A stretch of DNA of 64,000 nucleotides from Hyphomicrobiales bacterium (GTDB taxonomy: Bacteria > Pseudomonadota > Alphaproteobacteria > Rhizobiales > Rhizobiaceae). Positions 8,600-18,371 of this stretch are shown piece after piece. Each line of letters opens with the position of its first letter. The stretch's first letter is position 1. The notes under the pieces were generated by a model. It did not search any database. It was not told the origin of the DNA and was given only the letters and a program-made list of their open reading frames with translations. A program made the position numbers and the translations under genes. The stretch spans positions 42,400 through 106,399 of the forward strand of contig UBKJ01000020.1 in the NCBI GenBank assembly GCA_900465915.1, in the 5' to 3' direction.

Positions 8600-9463
8600 A
8601 TGTTTTGGGATTTTCACCGGCGCGGGGCGCATATGAGCCTGAACGCAACTCAACGGCTGGCGCCGCCGCGCACCGGCATGCGCGCCGCGCTCGCCGATAT
8701 CGGCGAGGCGCTGGCGAGCTACCGGCTGGCGCTGATCTTCGGCTGGCAGGACGTGGCGCAGCGCTATCGCCGCTCGCGGGTGGGGGCCTTCTGGCTGACG
8801 CTCAACATGGCGGTCTTCGTCGGCGCGCTGGGGCTGATCTTCGGCACGCTGTTCCAGTCGCAGATGCGCGAATTCCTGCCCTATCTCTGCGCCGGCGTCA
8901 TCCTGTGGGGCTTCATCTCGACGGCGCTGACGGAGGGCTGCGCCGCCTTCAGCGGCTCCGACGGCGTCATCCTGCAGGTGCGCATGCCGCTCTTCACCCA
9001 TGTGCTCAGGGCGCTGTGGCGCAACGTCATCATCCTCGCCCACAATATCGTCATCTTCCCCATCGTGGCGCTGCTGCTGGGGCGGGGCTTCGATCTGCAC
9101 CTGCTGCTCGCCGTTCCGGGCTTCCTGCTCATCTGCCTCAACCTCGCCTGGATGATGCTGGTGCTGGCCACGCTCTGCGCCCGCTTCCGCGACATGACGC
9201 AGGTGGTGACCAACATATTGCAGGTCCTGTTCTACGCCACGCCGATCATGTGGATGGAGACGACGCTGCCGGCGCATGTGTCGCGCGCCTTCATCGACTG
9301 GAACCCCTTCTATCATTTCATCCAGCTCGTGCGCGCGCCGCTCTTCTCCATGGCGCCCGCGCCGGCGAGCTGGCTCATGGCGCTGGCGCTCGCCGTGCTG
9401 GGCTGGCTGGCGGCGCTGGCCTTTTTCGGCAAATATCGCTGGCGCGTGGCTTATTGGTTGTGA
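8600..9463 (+). CDS. ABC-2 type polysaccharide export permease (Wzm/KpsM-like)
   Basis: A 287-residue membrane protein of the ABC2_membrane family. The start at 8600 has GGAG 6 bases upstream; the ATG at 8633 (MSLNATQ) is a possible alternative. Six membrane segments are visible. The cytoplasmic motif GWQDVAQRYRRSRVGAFWLT near the N-terminus and WNPFYHFIQLVRAPLF near the C-terminus are typical of O-antigen and capsule exporters. It forms the transmembrane channel with the ATPase encoded 5 bases downstream. It would move a lipid-linked glycan across the inner membrane. Confidence 0.9.
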   Translation: MFWDFHRRGAHMSLNATQRLAPPRTGMRAALADIGEALASYRLALIFGWQDVAQRYRRSRVGAFWLTLNMAVFVGALGLIFGTLFQSQMREFLPYLCAGVILWGFISTALTEGCAAFSGSDGVILQVRMPLFTHVLRALWRNVIILAHNIVIFPIVALLLGRGFDLHLLLAVPGFLLICLNLAWMMLVLATLCARFRDMTQVVTNILQVLFYATPIMWMETTLPAHVSRAFIDWNPFYHFIQLVRAPLFSMAPAPASWLMALALAVLGWLAALAFFGKYRWRVAYWL

Positions 9464-9468
9464 GGGCG

Positions 9469-10209
9469 ATGAGTTCGATACGGCTTGAAGACGTGAGCGT
9501 GGAGTTCCCGATCTATAATTCGGCCAGCCGCTCGCTGAAGAACCGGGTGCTGAACGCCGCCACCGGCGGCCGCATCGAGCGCCGCAGCGACCGCTTCGTC
9601 GTGGTGCGCGGGCTCGACGGCGTGACGCTGACGCTGCAGGACGGCGACCGCGTCGGCCTCATCGGCCATAACGGCTCCGGCAAGACGACGCTGCTGCGCG
9701 TGCTGTCGGGCATCTATACGCCCACCGGCGGCGCCGCGATCATCGACGGCCGCTGCGTGTCGCTGATCAACATCAATCTCGGCATCGATCCCGACGCCTC
9801 GGGCCGCCAGAACATCCGCCTGCGCTGCGCCATGATGGGCATGCATCCGCGCCGCATGGCGGAGGAGATCGACGGCATCGCCGAGTTCTCGGGCCTCGGC
9901 GAATTCCTCGACGTGCCGTTCCGCACCTATTCCTCCGGCATGCAGTTGCGGCTGGCCTTCGCCGCCTCGACGGCGGTGCGGCCGGAAATCCTCATCATGG
10001 ACGAATGGCTCTCCACCGGCGACCAGGATTTCCGCGAGCGCGCCAACCAGCGCATGCGCGACCTGGTCGACGCCACGCATATCCTGGTGCTGGCCAGCCA
10101 TTCCCGCGCGCTGCTGGAGGAGAACTGCAACCGCATCCTCTGGCTGGAGCACGGCCGGCTGCGCATGGACGGCCCGCCCGAGACCGTGCTGCCGCTCTAT
10201 TTCGGCTAG
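9469..10209 (+). CDS. ABC transporter ATPase for polysaccharide export (Wzt/KpsT-like)
   Basis: The 246-residue product shows Walker A GHNGSGKTTLLRVLSG, the ABC signature YSSGMQLRLAFA, Walker B ILIMDEWLSTGD and the switch histidine in LASHS. The C-terminus ends soon after LPLYFG, so the carbohydrate-binding domain that extends long Wzt proteins is absent. This is a KpsT-like or short Wzt form, which usually does not recognise the chain terminus itself. It pairs with the permease just upstream. Its 3' end faces the reverse-strand glycosyltransferase gene across only 34 bases. Confidence 0.92.
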   Translation: MSSIRLEDVSVEFPIYNSASRSLKNRVLNAATGGRIERRSDRFVVVRGLDGVTLTLQDGDRVGLIGHNGSGKTTLLRVLSGIYTPTGGAAIIDGRCVSLININLGIDPDASGRQNIRLRCAMMGMHPRRMAEEIDGIAEFSGLGEFLDVPFRTYSSGMQLRLAFAASTAVRPEILIMDEWLSTGDQDFRERANQRMRDLVDATHILVLASHSRALLEENCNRILWLEHGRLRMDGPPETVLPLYFG

Positions 10210-10243
10210 AGCGGTTCCTGTTTATTTGCTTTTACGCTTTAGA

Positions 10244-13093
10244 TCAGTCCCGCCCGCGCGGCGGCCAGGCCAGCGAGAAATCCTCGCGGTCGAGCGTCAG
10301 GTTGGGATTATAGGCCGGGTCGGCCCATGAATCCGTCCTCCACACCCGATGCATATAGTCGATCTCGGCCTTGAAGCGCCGCAGCTTCTCCGGCGTGTCC
10401 TCGAAGCCGCGGCTGGCGGATTCGTGGTGGTAAAGCTCGGCATAGGGCGTCCAGACGTTGCGATAGCCGGCCTTCAGCAGTTTCAAGCAGAAATCGACGT
10501 CGTTGAAGGCCACGGCCAGGTCGCGCTCGTTGAGCCCGCCGACGGCGGCGTAGAGCGCCTTGTTCACCACCAGGCAGGCGGCGGTGACGGCGCTGAAGGA
10601 CTGGATCAATTGCGCGCGGAAGAAAGGGCCCGGCGCGCCGCGCGGGAGCGTCTTGTGCGCGTGCCCGGCCACGCCGCCGAGCCCCACCACCACGCCGCCA
10701 TGCTGGAGGCTGTCGTCGGGATACCAGAGTCGCGCCCCCACCGCGCCGACGCCGGGTTGCATGGCGAGGCTCACCATCTCGTCGAGCCAGCCGGGCGTGA
10801 TCGCCTCGATGTCGTTGTTGACCAGCGCCACATAGTCGCCGCGCGCCGCAGCCACCGCGTCGTTGTTGAGCGCCGAATAGTTGAACGGCCTTTCGTCGCG
10901 CCGGATCGTGACGCGGGGATCGCGGGCGGCGGCGTCGAAAAAAGCGAGCGTCGCCGGATCGTCGGAATTGTTGTCGACGATGACGATGTCGTAATCGGGA
11001 TAGGTGGTCTTCTCCAGAATGCTGTCGACGCATTGCCGGATCAGGTCGAGCCCGTTGCGGGTGGGGATGACGAGCGTCACCGGCGGCGGCGCGTCGGGCA
11101 GGCGGTAGCGCGCGCGATACATGCCGAAATCGAGCAATTCCGCCTCGGCCGCGACGCCCGCGCGGGCGAAATGGTCGTTCAGCGCGCGCTTGCCGGCGTC
11201 GAGCGCGTAGGCCTTGTTGCTTCCCGCCTGCGCCGTGCTCTGCGCATGGCTGCGCCAGTGATAGAGCACCTTGGGGATATGCACGATGGCGCCGGGTTCG
11301 AGCGTCTCGGCGAAGCGCAGCGCGAGGTCGTAATCCTGCGCGCCCTCCAGCCCCTCGCGAAAGCCGCCAAGGTCCCGCGCCAGATCGGCGCGATAGGCCC
11401 CGAGATGGCAGATCATGTTGTGCGACAGGAACAGGTCGGGGTTCCAGTCCGGCTTGAAATAGGGGTCGAAACGCCGCCCGTCTTCGTCGATCTTGTCCTC
11501 GTCGGAATAGATCAGGCCTGCTTGCGGATGCGCGAGCGCGGCGCGCGCGATCTCGTAGAGCGCGTCCTCGGCCAGAAGGTCGTCCTGGTCCATCAGCGCC
11601 AGCCAGTCGCCGCGCGCCATCGCCATGGCGCTGTTGCTGGCCGCCGAGATATGGCCGTTGACGGGGCGGAAAGTCACGCGGATGCGCGGGTCGAGCGCCG
11701 CAAGCCTTTCCAGCTCCGCCCGAAGAAGGGCCGGATCGGGCGAGCAGTCGTCGGCCATGCACAGCTCCCAATGCGGATAGAGCTGCGCCCGCGCCGAATC
11801 GACCGCCGCGCGCAGCCAGCCCAGATCGGGCGCATAGACGGGCATGAGGATGGAGATCAGCGGCGGGCGCGTCATGGCCTCCACCGCCGTGCGGATTTTC
11901 TGGCGCGCGGCGTCGTCCATGCGGCCGTAGAGTTGCAGCCAGGCGCCGTAATCGTTGCGGTCGACCAGCCCGCCGCCGGCCTCGACCAGCGCCCGGCCGG
12001 GAGCGTTGGCGCGGAGCCAGCGCCGCTTCAGCCCGGCCAGCCCCTCGCGCCGCAGCACGCCCATCGCCTTGGCCGTGGTCGCCTTCCAGCCGCCGCCGCG
12101 CCGCACGATCGTCGGCAGGGCGCGCGACACATGCGCGGCGCGGCGATATTGGCGGCCGGCCTGGCGATAGGGCGCGGTCAGCCGCCAGCTTCGCGACGAA
12201 AGAATCTCCTGCGTCGTCCGCCGCTGGTCGTCGAGCGCCGCCTCGGTGCGGCCCGCCTGTTCGGCCGCCAGCGCCAGACGCTGGCGCAGCACCTCGGCGC
12301 GGGCCTCCTGCTCGGCGCGCTCCTCCTCGGCGGCCTCGTATTCGGCGCGCGCCGTCTCCAGCGCCGCCGCCGTCTTCTCCGCGTCGCGGCGCTCCGCCTC
12401 GCAGCGCCAGAGCAGGCTGTTGGCCTCGCCCAGCCGGGCGTAGGCGGCGCGGACGAAATCCCTTTCCGCCGCGTCGGCGGCGCAGAGCGCGCGCAGGAGA
12501 GGCGGGCAATCTTCGCCGGTCAGAAGCACGCCCAGCCCGTTGCCGTGGATGAATTCGAAGCTCGGCCGGCGGGTCGCGATCTCGGCCCAGAATCTCCACA
12601 CGCCGAAATCGCCGCTCCGCACCTGCGTGTCGTGGAACAGCACCACGCCGCGCTCCGACAGGGCGCTTTCCCAGGTCTCGAAATCCTCGCGCACGTCCTC
12701 GTAGCGGTGCCGCCCGTCGATATGCAGCAGGTCCACCGAGCCGTCGGCGAAGCGCGGCCGCGCCTCGTTGAAGGCAGCGCGGATCATCACGCCGAGGTCG
12801 GGATATTCAGCCCGCAATTCCGCCGCCAGCGCGTCGAAGATTTCCGGCGGATAGAAGCCGGCGTGCTCGTCGCCGCGCCAGGTGTCGACGCCGTGGACGG
12901 TCGCCGCCAGCCCCGCCGCCCGCGCGCCCTGGCAGAAGGACAGGAAGGAGAAGCCGTTATGCACGCCCAGCTCCACCACGGTTTTCGGGCGCAGCGCGTC
13001 CATCAGCCAGAAGGCGAAGGGCGCATGCTCCAGCCACGCCGATTCGCGCACATGGCGCGCGGCGGGCAGCGATTTCGGCGTCACGAACGTCAT
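10244..13093 (-). CDS. Trimodular methyltransferase-GT2-GT2 glycan assembly protein
   Basis: The start at 13093 (MTFVTPKSLPAARH) overlaps the stop of the preceding gene by 4 bases. The 949-residue protein has three parts. Residues about 25-230 are a Methyltransferase_24-type SAM enzyme (VVELGVHNGFSFLSF, LLHIDGRHRYEDVREDFE). A coiled coil rich in Glu, Ala and Arg follows (about 255-320). Two GT2 domains then follow: SILMPVYAPDLGWL with DADDCS-like MADDCS and MDQDD, and TLVIPTRNGLDLI with VDNNSDD and NDVDF. The two GT-A modules could add two sugars in turn while the first module methylates the chain. Chain-end methylation is a known length signal in ABC-dependent O-antigens; applying it here is inference. 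Confidence 0.88.
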   Translation of the reverse strand: MTFVTPKSLPAARHVRESAWLEHAPFAFWLMDALRPKTVVELGVHNGFSFLSFCQGARAAGLAATVHGVDTWRGDEHAGFYPPEIFDALAAELRAEYPDLGVMIRAAFNEARPRFADGSVDLLHIDGRHRYEDVREDFETWESALSERGVVLFHDTQVRSGDFGVWRFWAEIATRRPSFEFIHGNGLGVLLTGEDCPPLLRALCAADAAERDFVRAAYARLGEANSLLWRCEAERRDAEKTAAALETARAEYEAAEEERAEQEARAEVLRQRLALAAEQAGRTEAALDDQRRTTQEILSSRSWRLTAPYRQAGRQYRRAAHVSRALPTIVRRGGGWKATTAKAMGVLRREGLAGLKRRWLRANAPGRALVEAGGGLVDRNDYGAWLQLYGRMDDAARQKIRTAVEAMTRPPLISILMPVYAPDLGWLRAAVDSARAQLYPHWELCMADDCSPDPALLRAELERLAALDPRIRVTFRPVNGHISAASNSAMAMARGDWLALMDQDDLLAEDALYEIARAALAHPQAGLIYSDEDKIDEDGRRFDPYFKPDWNPDLFLSHNMICHLGAYRADLARDLGGFREGLEGAQDYDLALRFAETLEPGAIVHIPKVLYHWRSHAQSTAQAGSNKAYALDAGKRALNDHFARAGVAAEAELLDFGMYRARYRLPDAPPPVTLVIPTRNGLDLIRQCVDSILEKTTYPDYDIVIVDNNSDDPATLAFFDAAARDPRVTIRRDERPFNYSALNNDAVAAARGDYVALVNNDIEAITPGWLDEMVSLAMQPGVGAVGARLWYPDDSLQHGGVVVGLGGVAGHAHKTLPRGAPGPFFRAQLIQSFSAVTAACLVVNKALYAAVGGLNERDLAVAFNDVDFCLKLLKAGYRNVWTPYAELYHHESASRGFEDTPEKLRRFKAEIDYMHRVWRTDSWADPAYNPNLTLDREDFSLAWPPRGRD

Positions 13094-13893
13094 GCGAGGC
13101 GAATCCCGTAAGTGTTGAAGAATCGGACGGCCGAGCGCGCGAACTGGCCGATATGCCAGAGCCCCTTGCGCGCCGCGCCGCCGCCGGCGTGCACGATCTC
13201 GACTCCCGGAACGTAGGCGCTGGCCGCAAGCGACCGGGCGCGGACCGAGAGGTCGAAATCCTCGAAATAAAGGAAATAGCGCGGGTCGAAGCCGCGAAGC
13301 GCCCGCAGCGTCTCGCCGCGGAACAGCATGAAGCAGCCGCTGACGATGGGCGGGTTCCAACATATGTCGTCCTGCGTTTCCGCCCGCATCTCGTAGCGCG
13401 CCAGCCGCCCGTCGAAGGCCGCCCGCAGCCGGCGCGGCGCGAAGCCGCGCAGCAGGAGGTCGAGGAGCGTGGGGAAGCGCTTGCACAGATATTGCCGCCC
13501 GCCGTCGGGCCAGAAGGCGCGCGGCGACAGCAGCCCGCAGCGCGGATGCGCGTCGAAAAAGGCGAGCGCGTTGACGAGCGCGTCCGGCTGCATCCGCACG
13601 TCGGGATTGAGCACCAAGTGGAATTTCCCCATCCGCTCCAGCGCCATATTGTGCCCGCGCCCATAGCCGACATTGCCGTGGCCGCCGACGAGCCGCGCGC
13701 CGGGCAGCGTTTGGGCCACCAGCCCGGAGATCGTGTCGCGGGCCGAATTGTCCACCACCGTCACCGCGACGGCGGAAGGCTCGAAGCTTGCGAGCGCCCG
13801 TCCCAGCGCAGTCAGCGTGGCGCGCAATTCGCCGTGGTCCGGCTCGTAGGCGACGATGGAGACGGTCAGCGTCAGGGCGTCGTCGACGATCAT
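13090..13893 (-). CDS. Family 2 glycosyltransferase (rhamnosyltransferase-like)
   Basis: The 267-residue product starts at 13893 (MIVDDALTLTVSIVAY) with an ATGA overlap to the upstream gene. A GT-A fold is indicated by SIVAYEPD, VTVVDNSARD, HGNVGYGRGHNMAL and LVLNPDVRM, where the D-x-D equivalent lies. PIVSGCFMLFRGETL and YFLYFEDFDLSVRA are the usual acceptor-side motifs of WcaA/rhamnosyl GT2 enzymes. It should transfer one nucleotide-activated sugar, possibly dTDP-rhamnose made by the nearby rfb genes, to the growing lipid-linked unit. The donor cannot be read from sequence. Confidence 0.88.
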   Translation of the reverse strand: MIVDDALTLTVSIVAYEPDHGELRATLTALGRALASFEPSAVAVTVVDNSARDTISGLVAQTLPGARLVGGHGNVGYGRGHNMALERMGKFHLVLNPDVRMQPDALVNALAFFDAHPRCGLLSPRAFWPDGGRQYLCKRFPTLLDLLLRGFAPRRLRAAFDGRLARYEMRAETQDDICWNPPIVSGCFMLFRGETLRALRGFDPRYFLYFEDFDLSVRARSLAASAYVPGVEIVHAGGGAARKGLWHIGQFARSAVRFFNTYGIRLA

Positions 13894-14807
13894 CTCGGCC
13901 CCATCCGGTTGCGCAATCCGTGCCACAGGCCCAACCCCATCATGCGGGCGTGGCCGAGCCTTTGCGGGACGAACAGGCTGAAGAAGACGCATTGCTGCAC
14001 GATGCGCAGCGCCAGCGCCGCCCGCCAGCGCATCGGCAGCCAGGGCCGCCGGCACAGCCAGACGGCGTTGCGGACGTGGTAATAGTGCCGCAGCGGGCTG
14101 TGCGCCGGTATGCGGCGGCCGAAGGCGCCGATCCATCCGTCGCCGAGGCTGTGCGCCATGCGCGCCGCCGGCGCGCCGTAGCAGCGATAGCCGAACCGCC
14201 GCGCGCGCAGGCCCCATTCGATGTCGACATAGTCGATGAACAATTCCTCCGTCATCGGCCCCACCGCGTCGAGCGCCGCCATCGGAACGAGGCTGCCCGA
14301 GGCGATGAGGAAATCCGCCTCCACCGTCTCCTGTCCCGCGGGCGCGTCGCGCCGCCTGATCCTGATCCCGTCGAGATAAGCGAAGGGCGGCGTCGCGCCC
14401 CGCCGCGCGTCCTCATAGGCCGGGCCGACGGCCGCCACCCGCTTGCCCTCCGCCGCAAGCTGCTGCGCCGCATGGAGCAGCGCCGCCGCCATGCCGGGGG
14501 CGGGGACGCTGTCCTGGTCGAGCAGCAGCACATGCGTCGCGCCCAGCTCGGCCGCCCGCTTTATCCCCCGGTTCTGCGCCGCCGCGAGGCCGAGATTGCC
14601 GCCGAGCGGCATGAACTCCGCCCCCGGCGGAACCAGCGCCGCGACCTCCGCCCCGGAGCCGTTGTCCACCACCACCAGCCCGTCGAGCTGCGGCCCCACC
14701 GCGCGGAACAGCGCCGCCAGCGCGCCCGCCTCGGGGCGATGCGTCACCACCACGCCGCAAAGCCGGATCGGGCCGGCGCTTTCGCTTGTGAAGTGATCGC
14801 GCCTCAT
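13890..14807 (-). CDS. Family 2 glycosyltransferase, rhamnosyltransferase-like
   Basis: This first gene of the reverse glycosyltransferase operon encodes about 305 residues from the ATG at 14807 (MRRDHFTSES). Upstream in-frame ATGs at 14843 and 14852 are possible, and none has a clear ribosome binding site. Motifs are GVVVTHRPE, GLVVVDNGSG, GGNLGLAAAQNRGI, LLLDQDS and EELFIDYVDIEWGLRARRFG. The pattern G-N-x-G-x-A-x-A-x-N followed by D-Q-D is typical of the RfbN/RfbF rhamnosyltransferase group. The gene is divergent from rfbA across about 190 bases, which suggests coordinated control of sugar supply and transfer. Confidence 0.87.
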   Translation of the reverse strand: MRRDHFTSESAGPIRLCGVVVTHRPEAGALAALFRAVGPQLDGLVVVDNGSGAEVAALVPPGAEFMPLGGNLGLAAAQNRGIKRAAELGATHVLLLDQDSVPAPGMAAALLHAAQQLAAEGKRVAAVGPAYEDARRGATPPFAYLDGIRIRRRDAPAGQETVEADFLIASGSLVPMAALDAVGPMTEELFIDYVDIEWGLRARRFGYRCYGAPAARMAHSLGDGWIGAFGRRIPAHSPLRHYYHVRNAVWLCRRPWLPMRWRAALALRIVQQCVFFSLFVPQRLGHARMMGLGLWHGLRNRMGPR

Positions 14808-14997
14808 GGGCGGCGACCGGACAGCATCTTCATCGATCAGCATCGAAAACATGTTCCATATTGGGAATATAAAATCATAAATATGAATAAAAAGAGGCGG
14901 ATAGGCCAATTTATACCCCGCCAAAAGATGGCCTGATTTCCGGCGATAATCCTTGCCATATTGAACTAGACCTATTCATATCGACAAGGAAATTCGG

Positions 14998-15873
14998 ATG
15001 AAGGGAATAATACTGGCGGGCGGCAGCGGCACGCGGCTCTATCCGCTGACCATCGCCGTGTCCAAGCAGATATTGCCGATCTACGACAAGCCGATGATCT
15101 ATTATCCGCTGAGCGTGCTCATGCTCGCCGGCATCCGGGATATCCTGGTCATCTCCACCCCGCACGACCTGCCGCTGTTCAAAAAACTTCTGGGCGACGG
15201 CGCGGATTTCGGGCTCAATTTCAGCTACGCCGAGCAGCCGCAGCCCAACGGCCTGGCCGAGGCCTTCATCATCGGCCGCGACTTCATCGGCGGCGACAGC
15301 GTGGCGATGATTCTCGGCGACAACATCTATTTCGGCGACGGCCTGTCGGACCTGTGCAGCCGCTCGCTGCCGGAGCGGGGCGGCACGGTTTTCGCCTATC
15401 GCGTCGACGACCCGCAGCGCTACGGCGTGGTGGAGTTCGACCGTCGCACCGGCAAGGCGATCTCCATCGAGGAGAAGCCGCAAAAGCCCAAGTCGCATTG
15501 GGCGGTGACAGGGCTCTATTTCTACGACAACCAGGTGGTGGACATCGCCCGCTCGATAAAACCCTCGGCGCGCGGCGAGCTGGAGATCACCACCGTCAAC
15601 AACATCTACCTCGAACGCGACCAGCTCACGGTGCGGCAGCTCGGGCGCGGCTACGCCTGGCTCGACACCGGCGCCCATGACAGCCTGCACGAGGCCTCGT
15701 CCTTCGTGCAGACCATCGAGAAGCGGCAGGGCATCAAGATCGCCTGCCCGGAGGAGATCGGGCTGGAGAAGGGTTGGCTCACCGGCGAGGCGGTGCTGGC
15801 GCGCGCCGCCATGCTGGGCAAGACCGACTACGCCGCCTATCTGCGCCGCCGCGTCGAGGAAATCGGGAAATGA
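14998..15873 (+). CDS. rfbA: Glucose-1-phosphate thymidylyltransferase
   Basis: The 291-residue enzyme joins dTTP and glucose-1-phosphate to give dTDP-glucose, the first step of dTDP-L-rhamnose synthesis. The N-terminal nucleotide-binding signature [16 protein letters not shown] is complete, and [29 protein letters not shown] and VIEF-like [18 protein letters not shown] follow as in RmlA. Length equals the family norm. The ATG at 14998 has AAGGAA 8 bases upstream. It is the first gene of a tightly packed rfbACBD operon and overlaps rfbC by 4 bases. Confidence 0.97.
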   Translation: MKGIILAGGSGTRLYPLTIAVSKQILPIYDKPMIYYPLSVLMLAGIRDILVISTPHDLPLFKKLLGDGADFGLNFSYAEQPQPNGLAEAFIIGRDFIGGDSVAMILGDNIYFGDGLSDLCSRSLPERGGTVFAYRVDDPQRYGVVEFDRRTGKAISIEEKPQKPKSHWAVTGLYFYDNQVVDIARSIKPSARGELEITTVNNIYLERDQLTVRQLGRGYAWLDTGAHDSLHEASSFVQTIEKRQGIKIACPEEIGLEKGWLTGEAVLARAAMLGKTDYAAYLRRRVEEIGK

Positions 15874-16427
15874 CCATGGAGATACGTTCGCTCGGCCTCG
15901 AAGGCGTGATCGAGATCACGCCGCGCCGCTTCGGCGACGACCGCGGCTTCTTCTCGGAGACCTACAACGTCCGCGCGCTCGCCGAGGCGGGGATCGATCT
16001 CGCTTTCGTGCAGGACAACCACTCGCTCTCGGCCGCCAAAGGCGTGGTGCGCGGCCTCCACTACCAGACTTCGCCGCATGCGCAGGACAAGCTGGTCCGC
16101 GTGACGCGCGGCGCGATCTTCGACGTCGTCGTGGATATCCGAAAATCCTCGCCGAGCTTCGGCCGCTGGATCGGGCTCGAGATTTCGGCCGAGAAATGGA
16201 ACCAGATCCTCGTCCCCAAGGGCTTCGCGCACGGCTTCATGACGCTGCGCGAGGACACCGAGGTCATCTACAAGGTGACGGATTTCTACGCCCCGGCGCA
16301 TGACCGCTCGATCCGCTTCGACGATCCCGCCATCGGGATCGACTGGCCGCTGCCGGCGGCCGAGGCGCAGCTGTCGGACAAGGACCGCCGCGCGCCGCTT
16401 CTCGCTGACGCCGAAATTTTCGCCTGA
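15870..16427 (+). CDS. rfbC: dTDP-4-dehydrorhamnose 3,5-epimerase
   Basis: The ATG at 15870 overlaps the rfbA stop (ATGA); the ATG six bases later is also possible. The 185-residue cupin enzyme epimerises C3 and C5 of dTDP-4-keto-6-deoxyglucose. The family pattern is intact: [32 protein letters not shown] with the catalytic histidine, [18 protein letters not shown] and [10 protein letters not shown]. It is third in the pathway but second in the operon. Confidence 0.96.
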   Translation: MTMEIRSLGLEGVIEITPRRFGDDRGFFSETYNVRALAEAGIDLAFVQDNHSLSAAKGVVRGLHYQTSPHAQDKLVRVTRGAIFDVVVDIRKSSPSFGRWIGLEISAEKWNQILVPKGFAHGFMTLREDTEVIYKVTDFYAPAHDRSIRFDDPAIGIDWPLPAAEAQLSDKDRRAPLLADAEIFA

Positions 16428-16437
16428 GGACATCGCA

Positions 16438-17496
16438 ATGAACATTCTCGTCACCGGCGGCGCCGGCTTCATCGGTTCGGCGCTGTGCCGGCATCTGGCC
16501 TCCGACCCGCAACATAGGGTCGTCAATCTCGACAAGCTGACCTACGCCGGCAACCTCGCCTCGCTGCGCCCCATCGAAAACCGCCCCAATTACCGCTTCG
16601 TGCAGGCCGACATCTGCGACGACGCGCTGGTGCTCGAAACCCTGCGCGAGAACGACATCGACATTATCATGCATCTGGCGGCGGAGAGCCATGTCGACCG
16701 TTCCATCGACGGGCCGGCGGCCTTCATCGAGACCAACATCGTCGGCACGTTCCGGCTGCTCAACGCGGCGCTGGCCTATTGGCGCGAACTGCCCGAGCCG
16801 CGCAAATCCGGCTTCCGCTTCCACCATGTCTCCACCGACGAAGTGTTCGGCGACCTGCCTTTCGACAGCGGCATCTTCACCGAGGAGACGCCCTACAAGC
16901 CGTCCTCGCCCTATTCGGCCTCGAAGGCGGCCTCCGACCATCTGGTCCGCGCCTGGCACGAGACCTACGGCCTGCCGGTGGTGCTGTCCAACTGCTCCAA
17001 CAATTACGGCCCCTACCACTTCCCCGAAAAGCTGATCCCGCTGGTCATCCTCAACGCGCTCGACGAAAAGCCGCTGCCGGTCTATGGCGCGGGGGCCAAT
17101 GTGCGCGACTGGCTCTATGTCGAGGACCACGCCCGCGCGCTGGAGCGGGTGGCGACGGCGGGCCGCGTCGGCGAAAGCTACAATATCGGCGGTTGCTCCG
17201 AGCGCACCAACCTCACCGTGGTGCAGACGATCTGCGCGCTTCTCGACCGCCTGCGCCCGCGCGCCGGCGGCGGGCGCTACGGCGACCTGATCGCCTTCGT
17301 CGCCGATCGTCCCGGCCACGACCGCCGCTACGCCATCGACGCCGCGAAGATCGAGCGCGAGCTGGGCTGGACCCCGCAGGAAAGCTTCGAGAGCGGGCTG
17401 GAAAAAACCATCGCCTGGTATCTCGACAATGAATGGTGGTGGCGGCCGATCCGCGACGGACGCTACGCCGGACAGCGCCTCGGCGGCGCGGCATGA
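16438..17496 (+). CDS. rfbB: dTDP-glucose 4,6-dehydratase
   Basis: The 352-residue SDR-family enzyme converts dTDP-glucose to dTDP-4-keto-6-deoxyglucose with bound NAD. It shows the Rossmann motif [28 protein letters not shown], the substrate loop STDEVFGDL and the catalytic [10 protein letters not shown] (Y-x-x-x-K). The start at 16438 (MNILVTGG) has GAGGA 10 bases before it. Length matches RmlB. It overlaps rfbD by 4 bases. Confidence 0.97.
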   Translation: MNILVTGGAGFIGSALCRHLASDPQHRVVNLDKLTYAGNLASLRPIENRPNYRFVQADICDDALVLETLRENDIDIIMHLAAESHVDRSIDGPAAFIETNIVGTFRLLNAALAYWRELPEPRKSGFRFHHVSTDEVFGDLPFDSGIFTEETPYKPSSPYSASKAASDHLVRAWHETYGLPVVLSNCSNNYGPYHFPEKLIPLVILNALDEKPLPVYGAGANVRDWLYVEDHARALERVATAGRVGESYNIGGCSERTNLTVVQTICALLDRLRPRAGGGRYGDLIAFVADRPGHDRRYAIDAAKIERELGWTPQESFESGLEKTIAWYLDNEWWWRPIRDGRYAGQRLGGAA

Positions 17497-18371
17497 GGCT
17501 CCTCGTCACGGGGCGCGAGGGCCAGGTGGCGCAGAGCCTCGCCGAACGCGCGGCCGCGCATCCGGGCGTCGAGATCGTCGCGGCCGGCCGTCCCGAACTC
17601 GACCTCACCCAACCCGACACGGTGCGCCGCGCGATCCTCGACGCCCGACCCGACGTGGTCGTATCGGCCGCCGCCTATACGGCGGTGGACCAGGCCGAGG
17701 ACGAGCCGGACATGGCCTTCGCCGTCAACGCGGCCGGGGCGGGGGCTGTGGCGGAGGCGGCGCGGGATTGCGGCGCGCCGGTGATCCATCTTTCGACCGA
17801 CTACGTCTTCGCCGGCGACGCCGTCGGGCCTTATCGCGAGGACGACGCCACCGGCCCGCGCAGCGTCTACGGCCGCTCCAAGCTCGAAGGCGAGCGGCTG
17901 GTCGCCGCCGCCAATCCCCGCCATGTCGTTCTGCGCACGGCCTGGGTCTACAGCCCCTTCGGCAAGAATTTCGTCAGGACCATGCTGCGGCTGGCCGAAA
18001 CGCGCGACGCGCTGTCGGTGGTGGCCGACCAATGGGGAAACCCCACCGGCGCGCTCGACATCGCCGACGCGGTCCTGCACGTGGCGGCCCGCATCGCGCG
18101 GCCGGATTTCGCCGCCTGGGGCGTCTATCATTTCGCGGGCGCGGGCGAGGCCAACTGGAGCGGCTTCGCCCGCGAAATCTTCAAGGAAAGCGCCGCTTGC
18201 GGCGGCCCTTCCGCCATGGTCACGGACATCGCCACCGCCGACTACCCGACCAAGGCCGAGCGCCCGGCCAATTCACGCCTCGACACGACGCGTTTCGAGG
18301 CCGTCTTCGGCCTCGCGCCGCCGCCATGGCGGGACTCGCTCAAGCCGGTGGTGCGGCGCCTCGTCGGCTGA
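17493..18371 (+). CDS. rfbD: dTDP-4-dehydrorhamnose reductase
   Basis: The 292-residue reductase performs the last step to dTDP-L-rhamnose with NAD(P)H. Seen are the N-terminal Rossmann motif [29 protein letters not shown], the catalytic triad region [10 protein letters not shown] and Y-x-x-x-K in [10 protein letters not shown], and [13 protein letters not shown]. The ATG at 17493 overlaps the rfbB stop. It is the last gene of the rhamnose operon; a 15-bp palindrome 55 bases downstream probably ends the transcript. Confidence 0.96.
   Translation: MRLLVTGREGQVAQSLAERAAAHPGVEIVAAGRPELDLTQPDTVRRAILDARPDVVVSAAAYTAVDQAEDEPDMAFAVNAAGAGAVAEAARDCGAPVIHLSTDYVFAGDAVGPYREDDATGPRSVYGRSKLEGERLVAAANPRHVVLRTAWVYSPFGKNFVRTMLRLAETRDALSVVADQWGNPTGALDIADAVLHVAARIARPDFAAWGVYHFAGAGEANWSGFAREIFKESAACGGPSAMVTDIATADYPTKAERPANSRLDTTRFEAVFGLAPPPWRDSLKPVVRRLVG

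Noticed and set aside
10349..13111. Long 920-codon plus-strand frame opposite the methyltransferase-GT2-GT2 gene
   Set aside because: It is a GC-rich antisense shadow: high Arg/Gly/Ala content, no domain, while the minus frame carries clear catalytic motifs.
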